DNA from: Rosenbergiella nectarea
Lineage (GTDB): Bacteria; Pseudomonadota; Gammaproteobacteria; Enterobacterales; Enterobacteriaceae
Reading direction: 5' to 3'
NCBI RefSeq assembly: GCF_900111105.1
Contig: NZ_FOGC01000001.1
Coordinates: forward strand, 300,549 to 364,548
DNA: 64,000 nucleotides
Shown here: positions 1 through 7,774 of the stretch, piece by piece
Position numbering within the stretch: the stretch's first letter is position 1
How the letters are laid out: every line of letters begins with the position of its first letter
The notes under the pieces: model-generated
The model's database searches: none
What the model saw: only the letters and a program-made list of their open reading frames with translations
Told to the model about the DNA's origin: nothing
Program-made: the position numbers and the translations under genes

Positions 1-147
1 CGTCAGCGCCTCGATAGCCTTACTGGCAGCAGCGGTACCGGCAAACAATGATCCTTGGCATTTGAACTCTTCCATAACTGAAGAAGGCAGCGTTATGTTG
101 AATTCATTCTCATTACTGCTAGGGGATGCCTTTTTCTCTTTCATCAT
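1..147 (-). CDS. Partial unknown protein of the integrative element (N-terminus)
   Basis: An open frame runs from an ATG at 147 leftwards to the window edge with no stop, giving 49 residues that begin MMKEKKASPSSNENEF. The start is supported by an AGGA about six bases upstream on the minus strand. The visible part is hydrophilic at first and then contains a short stretch that could form beta-alpha structure (FNITLPSSVMEEF). I do not recognise a family. It is transcribed away from the other element genes. Because only the first 49 residues are visible, its function and full length cannot be judged. Confidence 0.45.
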   Translation of the reverse strand, partial: MMKEKKASPSSNENEFNITLPSSVMEEFKCQGSLFAGTAAASKAIEALT

Positions 148-386
148 TCCACATCCTAAGTTAACAATCCCTATTGATAAGACAAGAGTTTTTAAAATTA
201 TCGTACAGGATATGAACCTGAGCGGGCAATGATTAGTTTGGACTTGCACTTACATGCTCAGTGCCCAGAAGGATTTCACCTGAATGCCTTGCGGGGTAAT
301 TTTCAATTCTGAGAATAGACTTTTCGATTGTTAGTTTGGTTCATCGGGATATGTTTTCGTTTTTATCGAATAAAAAGGTCTTACTG

Positions 387-611
387 ATGAAAGAGAATAT
401 TCCTAGTGTAACGCGTACTCATATTGATGTTGACTGCTGTGACAGCAGTGCAGTTTTTGTGCTTGATAATGGTCATGAACATTTCGCCATTTCCCTTGAA
501 ATGATACTCTCGTGTCTGAAAGTGGCAGAGGAACACGGCCATGTACCTGAAATTGACGCGGACTGGTGGTGTTTTATCGCTAACCATACTGCGTTGGGAT
601 ACCCGCCATGA
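387..611 (+). CDS. Small unknown protein of the integrative element
   Basis: This encodes about 74 residues (MKENIPSVTRTH...). The ATG at 387 is preferred over an earlier in-frame ATG or GTG-type start because AAGG sits about nine bases before it. The product is acidic, has two adjacent cysteines near residue 17 and ends WWCFIANHTALGYPP. No family is recognised. Its stop lies nine bases before the next gene, so the two are probably cotranscribed. Location inside the element and the lack of a chromosomal counterpart point to accessory cargo or an element-maintenance gene, but no function is proposed. Confidence 0.5.
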   Translation: MKENIPSVTRTHIDVDCCDSSAVFVLDNGHEHFAISLEMILSCLKVAEEHGHVPEIDADWWCFIANHTALGYPP

Positions 612-620
612 GGCATAACA

Positions 621-1490
621 ATGGATGTATTCAAAATTTCCGTTGATACACAGCAGTTTCACAAGATTACCCAAGATAACTTTGATCAGGTTACGAAAAA
701 GCAGGCTCCCTGGTATCAGCCAATTAATGGTCACCAAGGATGGTTTGCGGTTTGCCCGGCTTGTGATAACCCGATCCAGATTATAGGAATGCTTGAGCGT
801 GATGCGCCGTATGGGAAGCACTTCTTCCCGACTGCCGGTGCCGTGTCTGTACCGTTGAAAGGTCGTACTGATAAGGAAGAATATGAGTGGTGCCCCTATG
901 CAAGCAAGAATAAGCATCTAACGAAAGATGATCGGCGAGCGGCGGGTAGTGAGCTTGCTGTATTGATAAAACAAATCTTAATTGAGCAATTTGACCGGGT
1001 TATTTACCTGTTAGAAAAGACAACTGGAATGAGGATTTCATTTGCTCTGGCGAAACAGATGCTTGAAGAATACCGCGCGGCTGAAGGCTGGCGCTACAGG
1101 GGAGCAACACGGCAGAATATACCTTGGGTATTTGCATACATGATGCAAGCTAAGCGGGTGAGAGGTCGAACATTTTTCGATAAAAAACTCACCGAAGATC
1201 TCTTAACCAGACGACCAGATTTAACCTGTAATACCAATGGGAAAATTGATATTAAGGACGATACAAAATTCTGCGATTTGAGTTTTAGTTTCATCAGACA
1301 TCGTCGCCATGTTAATCAACATACGTTGTCTGAAAGTATTGAGTTCAATATTGCAAACTCAAAACAGGAAACGGTATGCAAAAGGGAAATTATTTTTGAG
1401 CACGACTATTTCCTGAAACTGATAAACAGTAAAAATGAGGCTAGCAGGAGAATGAACTTTGTTGAGCTTGCCAGAAGCGTACTGGCCTGA
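621..1490 (+). CDS. Unknown 289-residue element protein with cysteine pairs
   Basis: A 289-residue protein starts at an ATG preceded by GAGG eight bases upstream. Near residues 45-50 it has a CPACDNP motif and near residue 92 a WCPYASKNK segment, which together look like a possible metal-binding knuckle, but this is only pattern recognition. The C-terminal half is basic and has no transmembrane stretch. I do not recognise the family. It follows a 74-residue unknown and precedes the TraI-like gene by 95 bases, so it probably belongs to the conjugation or maintenance region of the element. Confidence 0.6.
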   Translation: MDVFKISVDTQQFHKITQDNFDQVTKKQAPWYQPINGHQGWFAVCPACDNPIQIIGMLERDAPYGKHFFPTAGAVSVPLKGRTDKEEYEWCPYASKNKHLTKDDRRAAGSELAVLIKQILIEQFDRVIYLLEKTTGMRISFALAKQMLEEYRAAEGWRYRGATRQNIPWVFAYMMQAKRVRGRTFFDKKLTEDLLTRRPDLTCNTNGKIDIKDDTKFCDLSFSFIRHRRHVNQHTLSESIEFNIANSKQETVCKREIIFEHDYFLKLINSKNEASRRMNFVELARSVLA

Positions 1491-1554
1491 CAGGCTAAAA
1501 GTTCGATATCGAATTGTGAGTTGTTGATTGCCCAATAAGAATCAGCGTTTAACG

Positions 1555-1586
1555 TAGCGGAATTTCCACTTAACAGGCTTCCGCTA
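1555..1586 (+). repeat. Inverted repeat around the TraI-like ribosome-binding site
   Basis: TAGCGGAA at 1555-1562 is the exact reverse complement of TTCCGCTA at 1579-1586. The right arm ends in the A of the start codon and the 16-base loop carries the only Shine-Dalgarno-like AGG. In mRNA this could fold a hairpin that presents or masks the ribosome-binding site. A regulatory role is inferred. Confidence 0.4.
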
Positions 1587-2977
1587 TGTTGAATCTGAAA
1601 TCTTTTCTCCGTCTGGGGCGTTCACGCCCGGATGCTCTCCCGATCGTTGAGTCGATAAAACCCTCTTTGCTCCCGGGCTATTTTCTACCCATGACCGCCA
1701 GTGAACTGCTGGCGACAACCCGCCGTCAGCAGTGGCTGCAATCGCTCTGGGATTATTCGTCCCTGCCGAAAGACATGTATCGCCACTATTACCTTGCTCC
1801 GCTGGAGCATTGTGTGATGCTGATGCAGCAGTTTCCTCTTACGGAAAGTGGGCCATATGCCCATCCCGGAGGGATGGCTGACTATATGCTGGAAACGGTA
1901 TCCTATGCGGCGCGGTTGTCGAAAAGCTACATGTTGCCGGTTGGCGCACCGCCTGAAGAACAGGCCGCGCAAAGCGCGGCCTGGAATGCGGTTGTTGTGT
2001 ATACGGCTATGCTACCTTCGCTTGAATATCTTTGCCATCTTCACGTCGAGCTGGAAAACGGTAAACGCTGGTTTCCCCTGCTGGACGCACCTCAGGAGCC
2101 TTATCGTTTTCGTTTTACGCCGGAACAGTCGCCGGAACGGTTGCAAAGTTTTGGCGCAATGCTTGCGTGGAAGATTATCCCTCTAGAAGCGATTAACTGG
2201 TTGAGCAGCTGGCCGGAAGCCATCAAGACTCTGTCAACGTACCTGACTGGCTTCCGGGCGCAGTCGGGTGTGATCAATGCCATTGTATCAGAAGCTATTC
2301 GCCTTACTGCTGGCGCACCAGAAGGTGAGCCACCTGCTGTTCCGTCGATGAGCATTTCAGCTCAGGCTGAACCATTGCTGGGGGACGCGTTGCTTTCCGG
2401 ATTCGTTGATGATGTGTCGGAACTGGTTGCATCGTATTCCGAAGAGGAAATCCTTCCGGCAGCGGAACCTGATCCTATTTTGAATACAGACTTGATATTC
2501 CCGGATGAGCAGGAAGAGCAGGATGATACTGATACATTGCTGGCAATGATGGGATTCGCCAGCGCAGATGCAGTAGAAACCGGAGAAACCACGCCATCTG
2601 GCGAGTCGAACGATCCTGGAGAGGCATTCTGGCAATGGCTGGTTGCGGGATGTAGTTCTGGTAGCCTGACAACGAACTAACCTGATGGGCGGATTCACCT
2701 GGTCGCTGGTTACGTATTTCTGCGTGCGCCGGGGATTTTTCACCAGTATCTGACAGAGACGAATGCGCCGGGAAAAGATAAGGCCCGGCTTCAGAAAGCA
2801 TTTGAGCGACTGGGCCATCATCGGCAGGACAATGGTACGATGTATACCTGTCAGTTGTACCAGAATGAGCAACGGGAAGGACGCTTTGAGAAACTGAGTG
2901 GCTATCTGGTACTTGCCAGTAAAATTTTTCCGGGTAATAACAACCCTGGAGATAACCCGCTACTAATTGTTTTATAA
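1586..2977 (+). pseudogene. TraI_2/MobH-type relaxase-helicase homologue, interrupted by an in-frame TAA
   Basis: The first frame gives 364 residues and stops at TAA 2678-2680. The same frame stays open for 98 more codons to 2977 and encodes DGRIHLVAGYVFLRAPGIFH and onward, which looks like the C-terminal domain found in TraI-type proteins of integrating conjugative elements (TraI_2_C/DUF1528). The simplest history is a CAA-to-TAA change inside a single gene of about 463 residues. The N-terminal part resembles the TraI_2 domain of PFGI/PAPI-class ICE relaxases, but the HD-type metal ligands are not apparent: AHPGGMADYML stands where a histidine-rich GG...H motif is expected, and LPSLEY where an HD pair is expected. 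The middle is acidic and low complexity. It is followed after 10 bases by the integrase gene. Loss of the C-terminal domain probably abolishes normal function, although stop readthrough cannot be excluded. Confidence 0.7.
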
Positions 2978-2987
2978 GGATATTATT

Positions 2988-3950
2988 ATGGATGACTTTT
3001 CCTTTGGGCTTCTTACTGAGCAGTATTTTTACAGCAAATCGTTACGGCCGGCGACGGAGTGGAGCTACCAGAAAGTAGTTCGCTCATTCGAAGGATTTAC
3101 ATCGTTTAATCCGACTAAGATCGATCACCTGATGGTACTGAAGTGGTGCCATTCAGTGCTGAATGATAAGAACTGTGCTACCAGGACGTGGAATAACAAA
3201 GTTGCCCATATGAGGGCGCTATTTAATTTCGGCATTAAGCAGGGGCTGTTGCCGCAGGCTGAAAATCCTTTCAATGGCGCGGTTGTTCGCCCTGGAACGA
3301 AAAAGAAGAAAACGCTGACACAGACGCAAATGGACGCGATGTACCGGCTGATGGAGCAACATCTGGACGCTGAGACAGGGAGGGGGAACAGCAGTATGTT
3401 CAACGGTCGTAGAAATGCGCTACTACCGGCATGGTTCTGGTTAACCGTGATGGATGTGTTTCGTTATACCGCCATTCGACAAAATCAGCTTCTGCATATC
3501 CGGCTAAGCGATATCAATCTTGAGGAGCGATGGATTGACCTGAATCTCGAGGGAGCTAAAAATCATCGCGAGCATCGGGTTCCAATTGTCTCGTCATTGT
3601 ATCCATCGCTGGAGGAACTAGTGAGAAAAGGCGGTGAGGCTGGGATGGAGTTGGGTGATCAGATATTCAATGTGGGCTGGTTCGATCTGGTGAGGAAGAG
3701 TAAGTATCCAGAGGTGATGAACGAGTATCCATTACGAGCGTTCTTCCGGCGCTTATCACGGGAGTGTAAGTTTACGGTTACCCCTCACCGGTTCCGCCAT
3801 ACGGTGGCAACACACATGATGAAATCACCAGAACGCAATTTGTACGCGGTGAAGAAACTTCTGGGTCATGTCAGCATTACATCGACGCTGGAATACATTG
3901 ATGAAAGTGTTGATAGCCTGCGGGATATACTGGAAACTGAATTGATGTAA
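2988..3950 (+). CDS. int: Tyrosine recombinase/integrase of the element
   Basis: This is a 320-residue XerC/D-like tyrosine recombinase that would catalyse excision and integration at the neighbouring tRNA gene. The N-terminal 100 residues form a SAM-like core-binding domain. The catalytic residues visible are Arg164 (TAIRQNQLLHIR), His267 and Arg270 in HRFRHT, His294 in LLGHVS and the nucleophile Tyr303 in LEYID. The ATG at 2988 follows AAGGAT and is preferred over a TTG 21 bases earlier. It starts 10 bases after the TraI-like reading frame ends and points at the 3' end of tRNA-Phe about 220 bases away, the usual layout for SPI-7/PAPI-type elements. All catalytic residues are present, so it looks functional. 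Confidence 0.9.
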   Translation: MDDFSFGLLTEQYFYSKSLRPATEWSYQKVVRSFEGFTSFNPTKIDHLMVLKWCHSVLNDKNCATRTWNNKVAHMRALFNFGIKQGLLPQAENPFNGAVVRPGTKKKKTLTQTQMDAMYRLMEQHLDAETGRGNSSMFNGRRNALLPAWFWLTVMDVFRYTAIRQNQLLHIRLSDINLEERWIDLNLEGAKNHREHRVPIVSSLYPSLEELVRKGGEAGMELGDQIFNVGWFDLVRKSKYPEVMNEYPLRAFFRRLSRECKFTVTPHRFRHTVATHMMKSPERNLYAVKKLLGHVSITSTLEYIDESVDSLRDILETELM

Positions 3951-3972
3951 TGAGGAAAGCCTTAGGAATGGT

Positions 3973-3995
3973 GTCAAATACTAACATTATTTGAC
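3973..3995. repeat. Inverted repeat downstream of the integrase gene
   Basis: GTCAAATA at 3973-3980 and TATTTGAC at 3988-3995 form an 8-bp inverted repeat with a 7-base spacer. There is no T-run, so it is a weak terminator candidate. It may be a binding site for the integrase or an excision factor. Confidence 0.35.
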
Positions 3996-4007
3996 ATTGA
4001 AAAGATT

Positions 4008-4149
4008 TCTTGCAAATATCAGACGCGAAAAAACAGACTTGCTGTAACAAGTCTGTTCTTCAAGAGCCTTTCTTCAACAACAAGTAACAGCGCTACGTCG
4101 TGTTTTTACTGGCTCGTCTTCGTGTCCGTCAGGATTGCATCTTGCAAAT
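4008..4149. repeat. Pair of TCTTGCAAAT direct repeats flanking the attachment region
   Basis: The 10-mer TCTTGCAAAT occurs at 4008-4017 and again at 4140-4149, between the integrase gene and the tRNA-Phe 3' end. Paired short repeats next to a tRNA attachment site are typical of arm-type integrase sites, but that role is inferred from position only. Confidence 0.35.
4027..4057 (-). terminator. Rho-independent terminator downstream of tRNA-Phe
   Basis: On the minus strand AACAGACTT and AAGTCTGTT form a perfect 9-bp stem around an 8-base loop, followed by a run of six T. It lies 115 bases beyond the tRNA 3' end. If the element is integrated at the tRNA 3' end, this terminator is supplied by element DNA. 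Confidence 0.75.
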
Positions 4150-4171
4150 CTGACCAACCGGCTTTGAATAG

Positions 4172-4247
4172 TGGTGCCCGAACTCGGAATCGAACCAAGG
4201 ACACGGGGATTTTCAATCCCCTGCTCTACCGACTGAGCTATTCGGGC
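4172..4247 (-). tRNA. pheU: tRNA-Phe (GAA), integration target
   Basis: A 76-nt tRNA including encoded CCA is read on the minus strand. The acceptor stem GCCCGAA pairs with TTCGGGC, and the anticodon loop TTGAAAA gives anticodon GAA. The D loop (GCTCAGTCGGTAGAGC) and T loop (GGTTCGATTCC) match E. coli tRNA-Phe with one compensated acceptor-stem pair change. The location beside dsbD and aspA matches E. coli pheU. The integrase-bearing element adjoins the 3' end, consistent with use of the 3' part of the tRNA as the attachment core. Confidence 0.97.
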
Positions 4248-4364
4248 AACGGGGCGCATTAAACCGTAATCCGGCATTCGCGTCAATATCTTTTAATGAA
4301 AATTACCAAGATCTTGGCTGTTTGCACTGTTTTTAGGCAACCTGCGGAATAAATCGACATTGAG

Positions 4365-4394
4365 AGGGTTCCCTTCGGTTGGAAACCCTTTTTA
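4365..4394 (+). terminator. Hairpin with T-run between tRNA-Phe and citM
   Basis: AGGGTTCCC (4365-4373) and GGAAACCCT (4381-4389) form a stem with one mismatch and a 7-base loop, followed on the plus strand by TTTTTAG. The T-run favours stopping rightward transcription. On the minus strand it lies directly after citM and could end that transcript weakly. Confidence 0.4.
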
Positions 4395-4398
4395 GTGA

Positions 4399-5718
4399 TT
4401 AGTTTCCGCTATGGTAAAGCGGGAAGGCGCCAAACAATAGGCCACCCACCATCAGCATCAAGCTAATAAAAATTCCCCACTTAATGGCAAATTTCTGATG
4501 CTCTCCGACATCTACTTTCGCCAGTCCAGTGAGCAGGTATAACGAAGGGACTAAGGGGCTAATGAGGTGAAAAGGCTGACCAATAATAGAGGCGCGAGCG
4601 ATCTCTTCGGCGGAGATACCATAACCCGCAGCAGTTTGCGCAATAACCGGCAGAATCCCGAAATAGAAGGCATCATTCGACATAAAGAAGGTAAAAGGCA
4701 TACTGATAATGGCAGTAAACACTGGCAAGTAAGGGCCAAAAGCGGGAGGAATAATAGAGAGGACCGATTTCGCCATCGCATCGACCATTCCTGTACCGGA
4801 CAGGATCCCGGTGAAGACCCCGGCTGCAAAAATCAGCGAGGTAACAGCCAAAACATTTGCCGCGTGTGAGGCAATGCGGTCTTTCTGTTCAGTAAGCTTA
4901 GGATAATTCAACATGACTGCTAGGGCGAAACTGACCATAAATAGAATTTGAATTGGCACAATGCCGACAACGAGCAGTACCAATAGTGCGGTGGTCAGGA
5001 GTAAATTGGGCCAAAACATTTTTGGGCGTTTATTTTTCTCACATTCCTCGAAGGTACCGCCGCCGAGATTGAGTTGGATATCGTGCAAGGCACCTACTTC
5101 TTGTCGACCTAGGCGACGATGCTCTTGGATACCAAACCACGTCGCGAGCGCAACTAAGCTCACGCAGCCTAAAAAGATAGCCGGTAACATCGGAACGAAA
5201 ATATCTAAGGCATCGATATCGAGGGCCGCCGCTGCACGAGCGGTGGGGCCGCCCCAAGGGGAGAGATTCATAATACCGCTGGCAAGGTTGACCACGCAGG
5301 TCATCATTAAAATATTCAGGCCGAGCTTACGATATAAGGGTAAGAACGCAGCAATAGCGATCATGTAAGTGGTGGAGCTATCACCATCCAGTGAAACAAG
5401 TAACGTCAGGATGGCCGTTCCGGCTAACACTTTAACGGGGTCGCCCTTGACGATGCGAAGAATAAATTTGACCAGGGGATCGAAAAGCCCAGCGTCGATC
5501 ATGATGCCAAAATAGAGTATCGAAAACGTTAACATTACACCGGTTGGCGCGAGGGTTTTCACCCCTTTAAGCATCATCTCTCCTAAGCCTTGATAAAAAC
5601 CGCCGAGTAGAGCAAACAGAATAGGAATAAGGATAAGTGCGATGAGGGCTGACATTCTCTTGGTCATGATGAGATACATAAAGCAAATCACCATGCTGAA
5701 TCCCAGTATTGTTAACAT
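4399..5718 (-). CDS. CitMHS-family citrate-metal:proton symporter
   Basis: A 439-residue inner-membrane transporter with about 12 hydrophobic segments. It matches the CitMHS family, which imports citrate complexed with a divalent metal together with protons. Visible family features are the SLDGDSSTTYMIAIAAFLPLY segment around residue 110 and LSPWGGPTARAAAAL around residue 150. The start is taken at the ATG at 5718, because GGAAGGTG sits just before it. Upstream in-frame ATGs at 5784 and nearer have weaker sites. It is a single gene between tRNA-Phe and dsbD, and its leader holds a strong hairpin. Which metal is preferred cannot be told from sequence. Confidence 0.85.
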   Translation of the reverse strand: MLTILGFSMVICFMYLIMTKRMSALIALILIPILFALLGGFYQGLGEMMLKGVKTLAPTGVMLTFSILYFGIMIDAGLFDPLVKFILRIVKGDPVKVLAGTAILTLLVSLDGDSSTTYMIAIAAFLPLYRKLGLNILMMTCVVNLASGIMNLSPWGGPTARAAAALDIDALDIFVPMLPAIFLGCVSLVALATWFGIQEHRRLGRQEVGALHDIQLNLGGGTFEECEKNKRPKMFWPNLLLTTALLVLLVVGIVPIQILFMVSFALAVMLNYPKLTEQKDRIASHAANVLAVTSLIFAAGVFTGILSGTGMVDAMAKSVLSIIPPAFGPYLPVFTAIISMPFTFFMSNDAFYFGILPVIAQTAAGYGISAEEIARASIIGQPFHLISPLVPSLYLLTGLAKVDVGEHQKFAIKWGIFISLMLMVGGLLFGAFPLYHSGN

Positions 5719-5739
5719 ATCAACACCTTCCATTTTGGG

Positions 5740-5760
5740 GTAGGAGGTCGTTCCTCCTAC
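5740..5760 (-). promoter_or_regulatory. Leader hairpin holding an AGGAGG in front of the citrate transporter
   Basis: On the minus strand GTAGGAGG and CCTCCTAC pair perfectly around a 5-base loop. The left arm contains a consensus ribosome-binding sequence that is not at working distance from the chosen start but serves no other visible gene. It may be a translational or attenuation control. The role is inferred. Confidence 0.35.
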
Positions 5761-5945
5761 ATTTTTATAGTTATTTATCATCACGTTAGAATAACGGATG
5801 CGCTAACATCATGCTGAGTTGGGAAGCATTAGTTGATACGAATGTATCAGGATGGATGGATTCTAGTAACCATCTGTTAACAACCGGGAGGGGGTATTTG
5901 TTATTTTTTTGAGCAAGATCTCTGTTTAACCCGATGGCGAGATAA

Positions 5946-5966
5946 GGGGAAGCGTCGTGCTTCCCC
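5946..5966 (-). terminator. Terminator hairpin after dsbD
   Basis: GGGGAAGC and GCTTCCCC form an 8-bp GC-rich stem with a 5-base loop eight bases past the dsbD stop. The T-run is poor, so termination efficiency is uncertain. Confidence 0.55.
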
Positions 5967-5973
5967 TGTCGAA

Positions 5974-7662
5974 TTACTTTGCAGTGGGCAGTCGCTTAAT
6001 AAACGCTTCTGGCGGCAGAAAGCCGGTAATGCGAGAGTGAGGAATTTCTTGGCCTTGTGCATCGAAGAACAGTAAAGTTGGTAGCCCCAGCACCTTCAGT
6101 GAAGATAACAGTTCAACATCTTGCGGCTGATTCTTTGTCACATTGGCTTGCAAGCGTTGCATGCCACTCATCGCTTGCTGGACCTTGGGATCAGAGAAGG
6201 TATATTTCTCAAACTCCTTACAGGCCACGCACCAATCGGCATACAGGTCGAGCATGGTGACTGATTGATGAGGTTTATTCAGTTTTTGCTCCAGCTCCTG
6301 TCGATTTGCAATAGGGGTGAACTGTTGAGCAGAAGGCTTAACCGTCGCTGTCACGGTAAAAGTGAACAGGGCCTCTTGAAGAGGACGCGCGGCGATCACT
6401 GCCAGCACTAACCAGACCAATGCCAGCCAACGCCCCCAGGTCTTAGTACTTTTTACAGATAAAATAAACGCCCAACCTGCTAGTGAGACAGCCAGCAAAG
6501 CCCAGAGACGTTCTCCCCAGACCTCTCCTAGCACTCGTTCGAGCAGAAAAACGGGCAGGGCAAGGATCACAAAACCAAAACCTTCTTTAACGGTTTGCAT
6601 CCATGGCCCGCTGCGGGGAAGAAGTTTATTACCAAACAGCGTGACCAGAATCAGGGGTAATCCCATCCCTAAGGCATAGAGATAGAGCGTTCCCGCCCCT
6701 TGCAACACCTGCCCACTCTGCGCGATATACAATAAAATGGCGCTCAGTGGGGCGGTAGTGCAGGGGGAACAAATCAGTCCGGCTAGAATACCCATACAGA
6801 GTACGCCGACTATCGACCCCCCTCGTTGTTTATTACTCAGTAGCGCTAAACGAGTCTGTAGTGAGGCTGGGAGTTGTAAACTAAAAGCGCCAAACATCGA
6901 TAGGGCCAGTAAAATGAAGAGGCCTGATAGGAGCGTTAATAAAATCGGGTTCTGTAACGCGGCTTGAAATTTTAACCCTGCTGCGGCGACGACAACTCCC
7001 AGTATGGTGTAGGTGATCGCCATACCCTGCACGTATACAATCGCGAGTAATGCGGTACGGGAAAAGGAGAGTTGCTGTTTACGACCCAATATAATTCCTG
7101 AGATCAGCGGATACATCGGTAACACACAGGGCGTTAAAGCCACACCAATACCGATTAACAGTGCCCAAAGTGGCGTATAGGGCAATGAGGGGGGGAGTGA
7201 TTGCGAAGAGGGCGCTGTGACCGGCTTAGCGACCACTGCATTGAGCGGGACGGTTTTGGTTTCCGGTGGGTAGCAAAAACCTGCGGCGGCACAGCCTTGA
7301 TAGGTCACCACTAGCGTAGGATTATGCTGGGTGGCGGTAAGCGGTAGCGAGAGGACGATATCTTGCGGATAAATTTCGCTATCACCAAAAAACTCATCAC
7401 GGTGGGGCTTACCTTGTGGGAGCTGCCATGCGCCTAGCGAGGCATCGTGCGCCTCTACACTTATTTTCTGACGATAAAGATAGTAACCCTGTTTAACCTG
7501 CCAGCGCAGTGTGACGGTATTGGCCTGCTGAGAAAAATCGAAGCCAAATGCCTGATCGACGGGAACAAACCCTTTTTGTTGTCCAAAAAGATCGGCTTGC
7601 GCACCAACAGGTAATAACGTTATGAGCAGTAAAAATATACGAACAAAGAGGCCTGAACTCAT
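5974..7662 (-). CDS. dsbD: Thiol:disulfide interchange protein DsbD
   Basis: DsbD carries electrons from cytoplasmic thioredoxin across the inner membrane to periplasmic DsbC, DsbG and CcmG. The 562-residue protein begins with a signal peptide ([18 protein letters not shown]). Next comes the periplasmic alpha domain with the CAAAGFC pair. Eight transmembrane helices follow, with the redox cysteines in [10 protein letters not shown] and [11 protein letters not shown] thioredoxin-fold gamma domain with [10 protein letters not shown] ends the protein. All six catalytic cysteines are present. The ATG at 7662 is chosen because it gives a normal signal peptide, but the ribosome-binding site is weak, so a nearby GTG at 7674 is possible. 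In E. coli cutA and dcuA separate dsbD from aspA; here aspA is directly upstream. Confidence 0.96.
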   Translation of the reverse strand: MSSGLFVRIFLLLITLLPVGAQADLFGQQKGFVPVDQAFGFDFSQQANTVTLRWQVKQGYYLYRQKISVEAHDASLGAWQLPQGKPHRDEFFGDSEIYPQDIVLSLPLTATQHNPTLVVTYQGCAAAGFCYPPETKTVPLNAVVAKPVTAPSSQSLPPSLPYTPLWALLIGIGVALTPCVLPMYPLISGIILGRKQQLSFSRTALLAIVYVQGMAITYTILGVVVAAAGLKFQAALQNPILLTLLSGLFILLALSMFGAFSLQLPASLQTRLALLSNKQRGGSIVGVLCMGILAGLICSPCTTAPLSAILLYIAQSGQVLQGAGTLYLYALGMGLPLILVTLFGNKLLPRSGPWMQTVKEGFGFVILALPVFLLERVLGEVWGERLWALLAVSLAGWAFILSVKSTKTWGRWLALVWLVLAVIAARPLQEALFTFTVTATVKPSAQQFTPIANRQELEQKLNKPHQSVTMLDLYADWCVACKEFEKYTFSDPKVQQAMSGMQRLQANVTKNQPQDVELLSSLKVLGLPTLLFFDAQGQEIPHSRITGFLPPEAFIKRLPTAK

Positions 7663-7728
7663 AGAACCATTCACTATTGTTAAGAGGCAAAGAGGTGTAA
7701 AAAACAGATGGGAGAGCATAACATGAAA

Positions 7729-7759
7729 ACAGCATTGCTGAAAAAGCCAGCAATGCTGT
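7729..7759 (-). terminator. Terminator after aspA
   Basis: A perfect 12-bp stem (ACAGCATTGCTG with its complement) and a 7-base loop, followed on the minus strand by TTTCATG, lies 16 bases after the aspA stop. It separates aspA from dsbD. Confidence 0.7.
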
Positions 7760-7774
7760 GCCGAAGATGACTGA

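Noticed and set aside
381..917. A 178-codon minus-strand open frame over the element genes
   Set aside because: It overlaps two plus-strand frames with better starts and ribosome-binding sites, and its residue composition looks random.
2357..2872. A 171-codon minus-strand open frame in the TraI-like gene
   Set aside because: The plus strand carries recognisable TraI-type sequence on both sides of the stop, so this frame is a shadow.
4074..4286. A 70-codon minus-strand open frame over tRNA-Phe
   Set aside because: It spans the tRNA gene itself and has no coding character.
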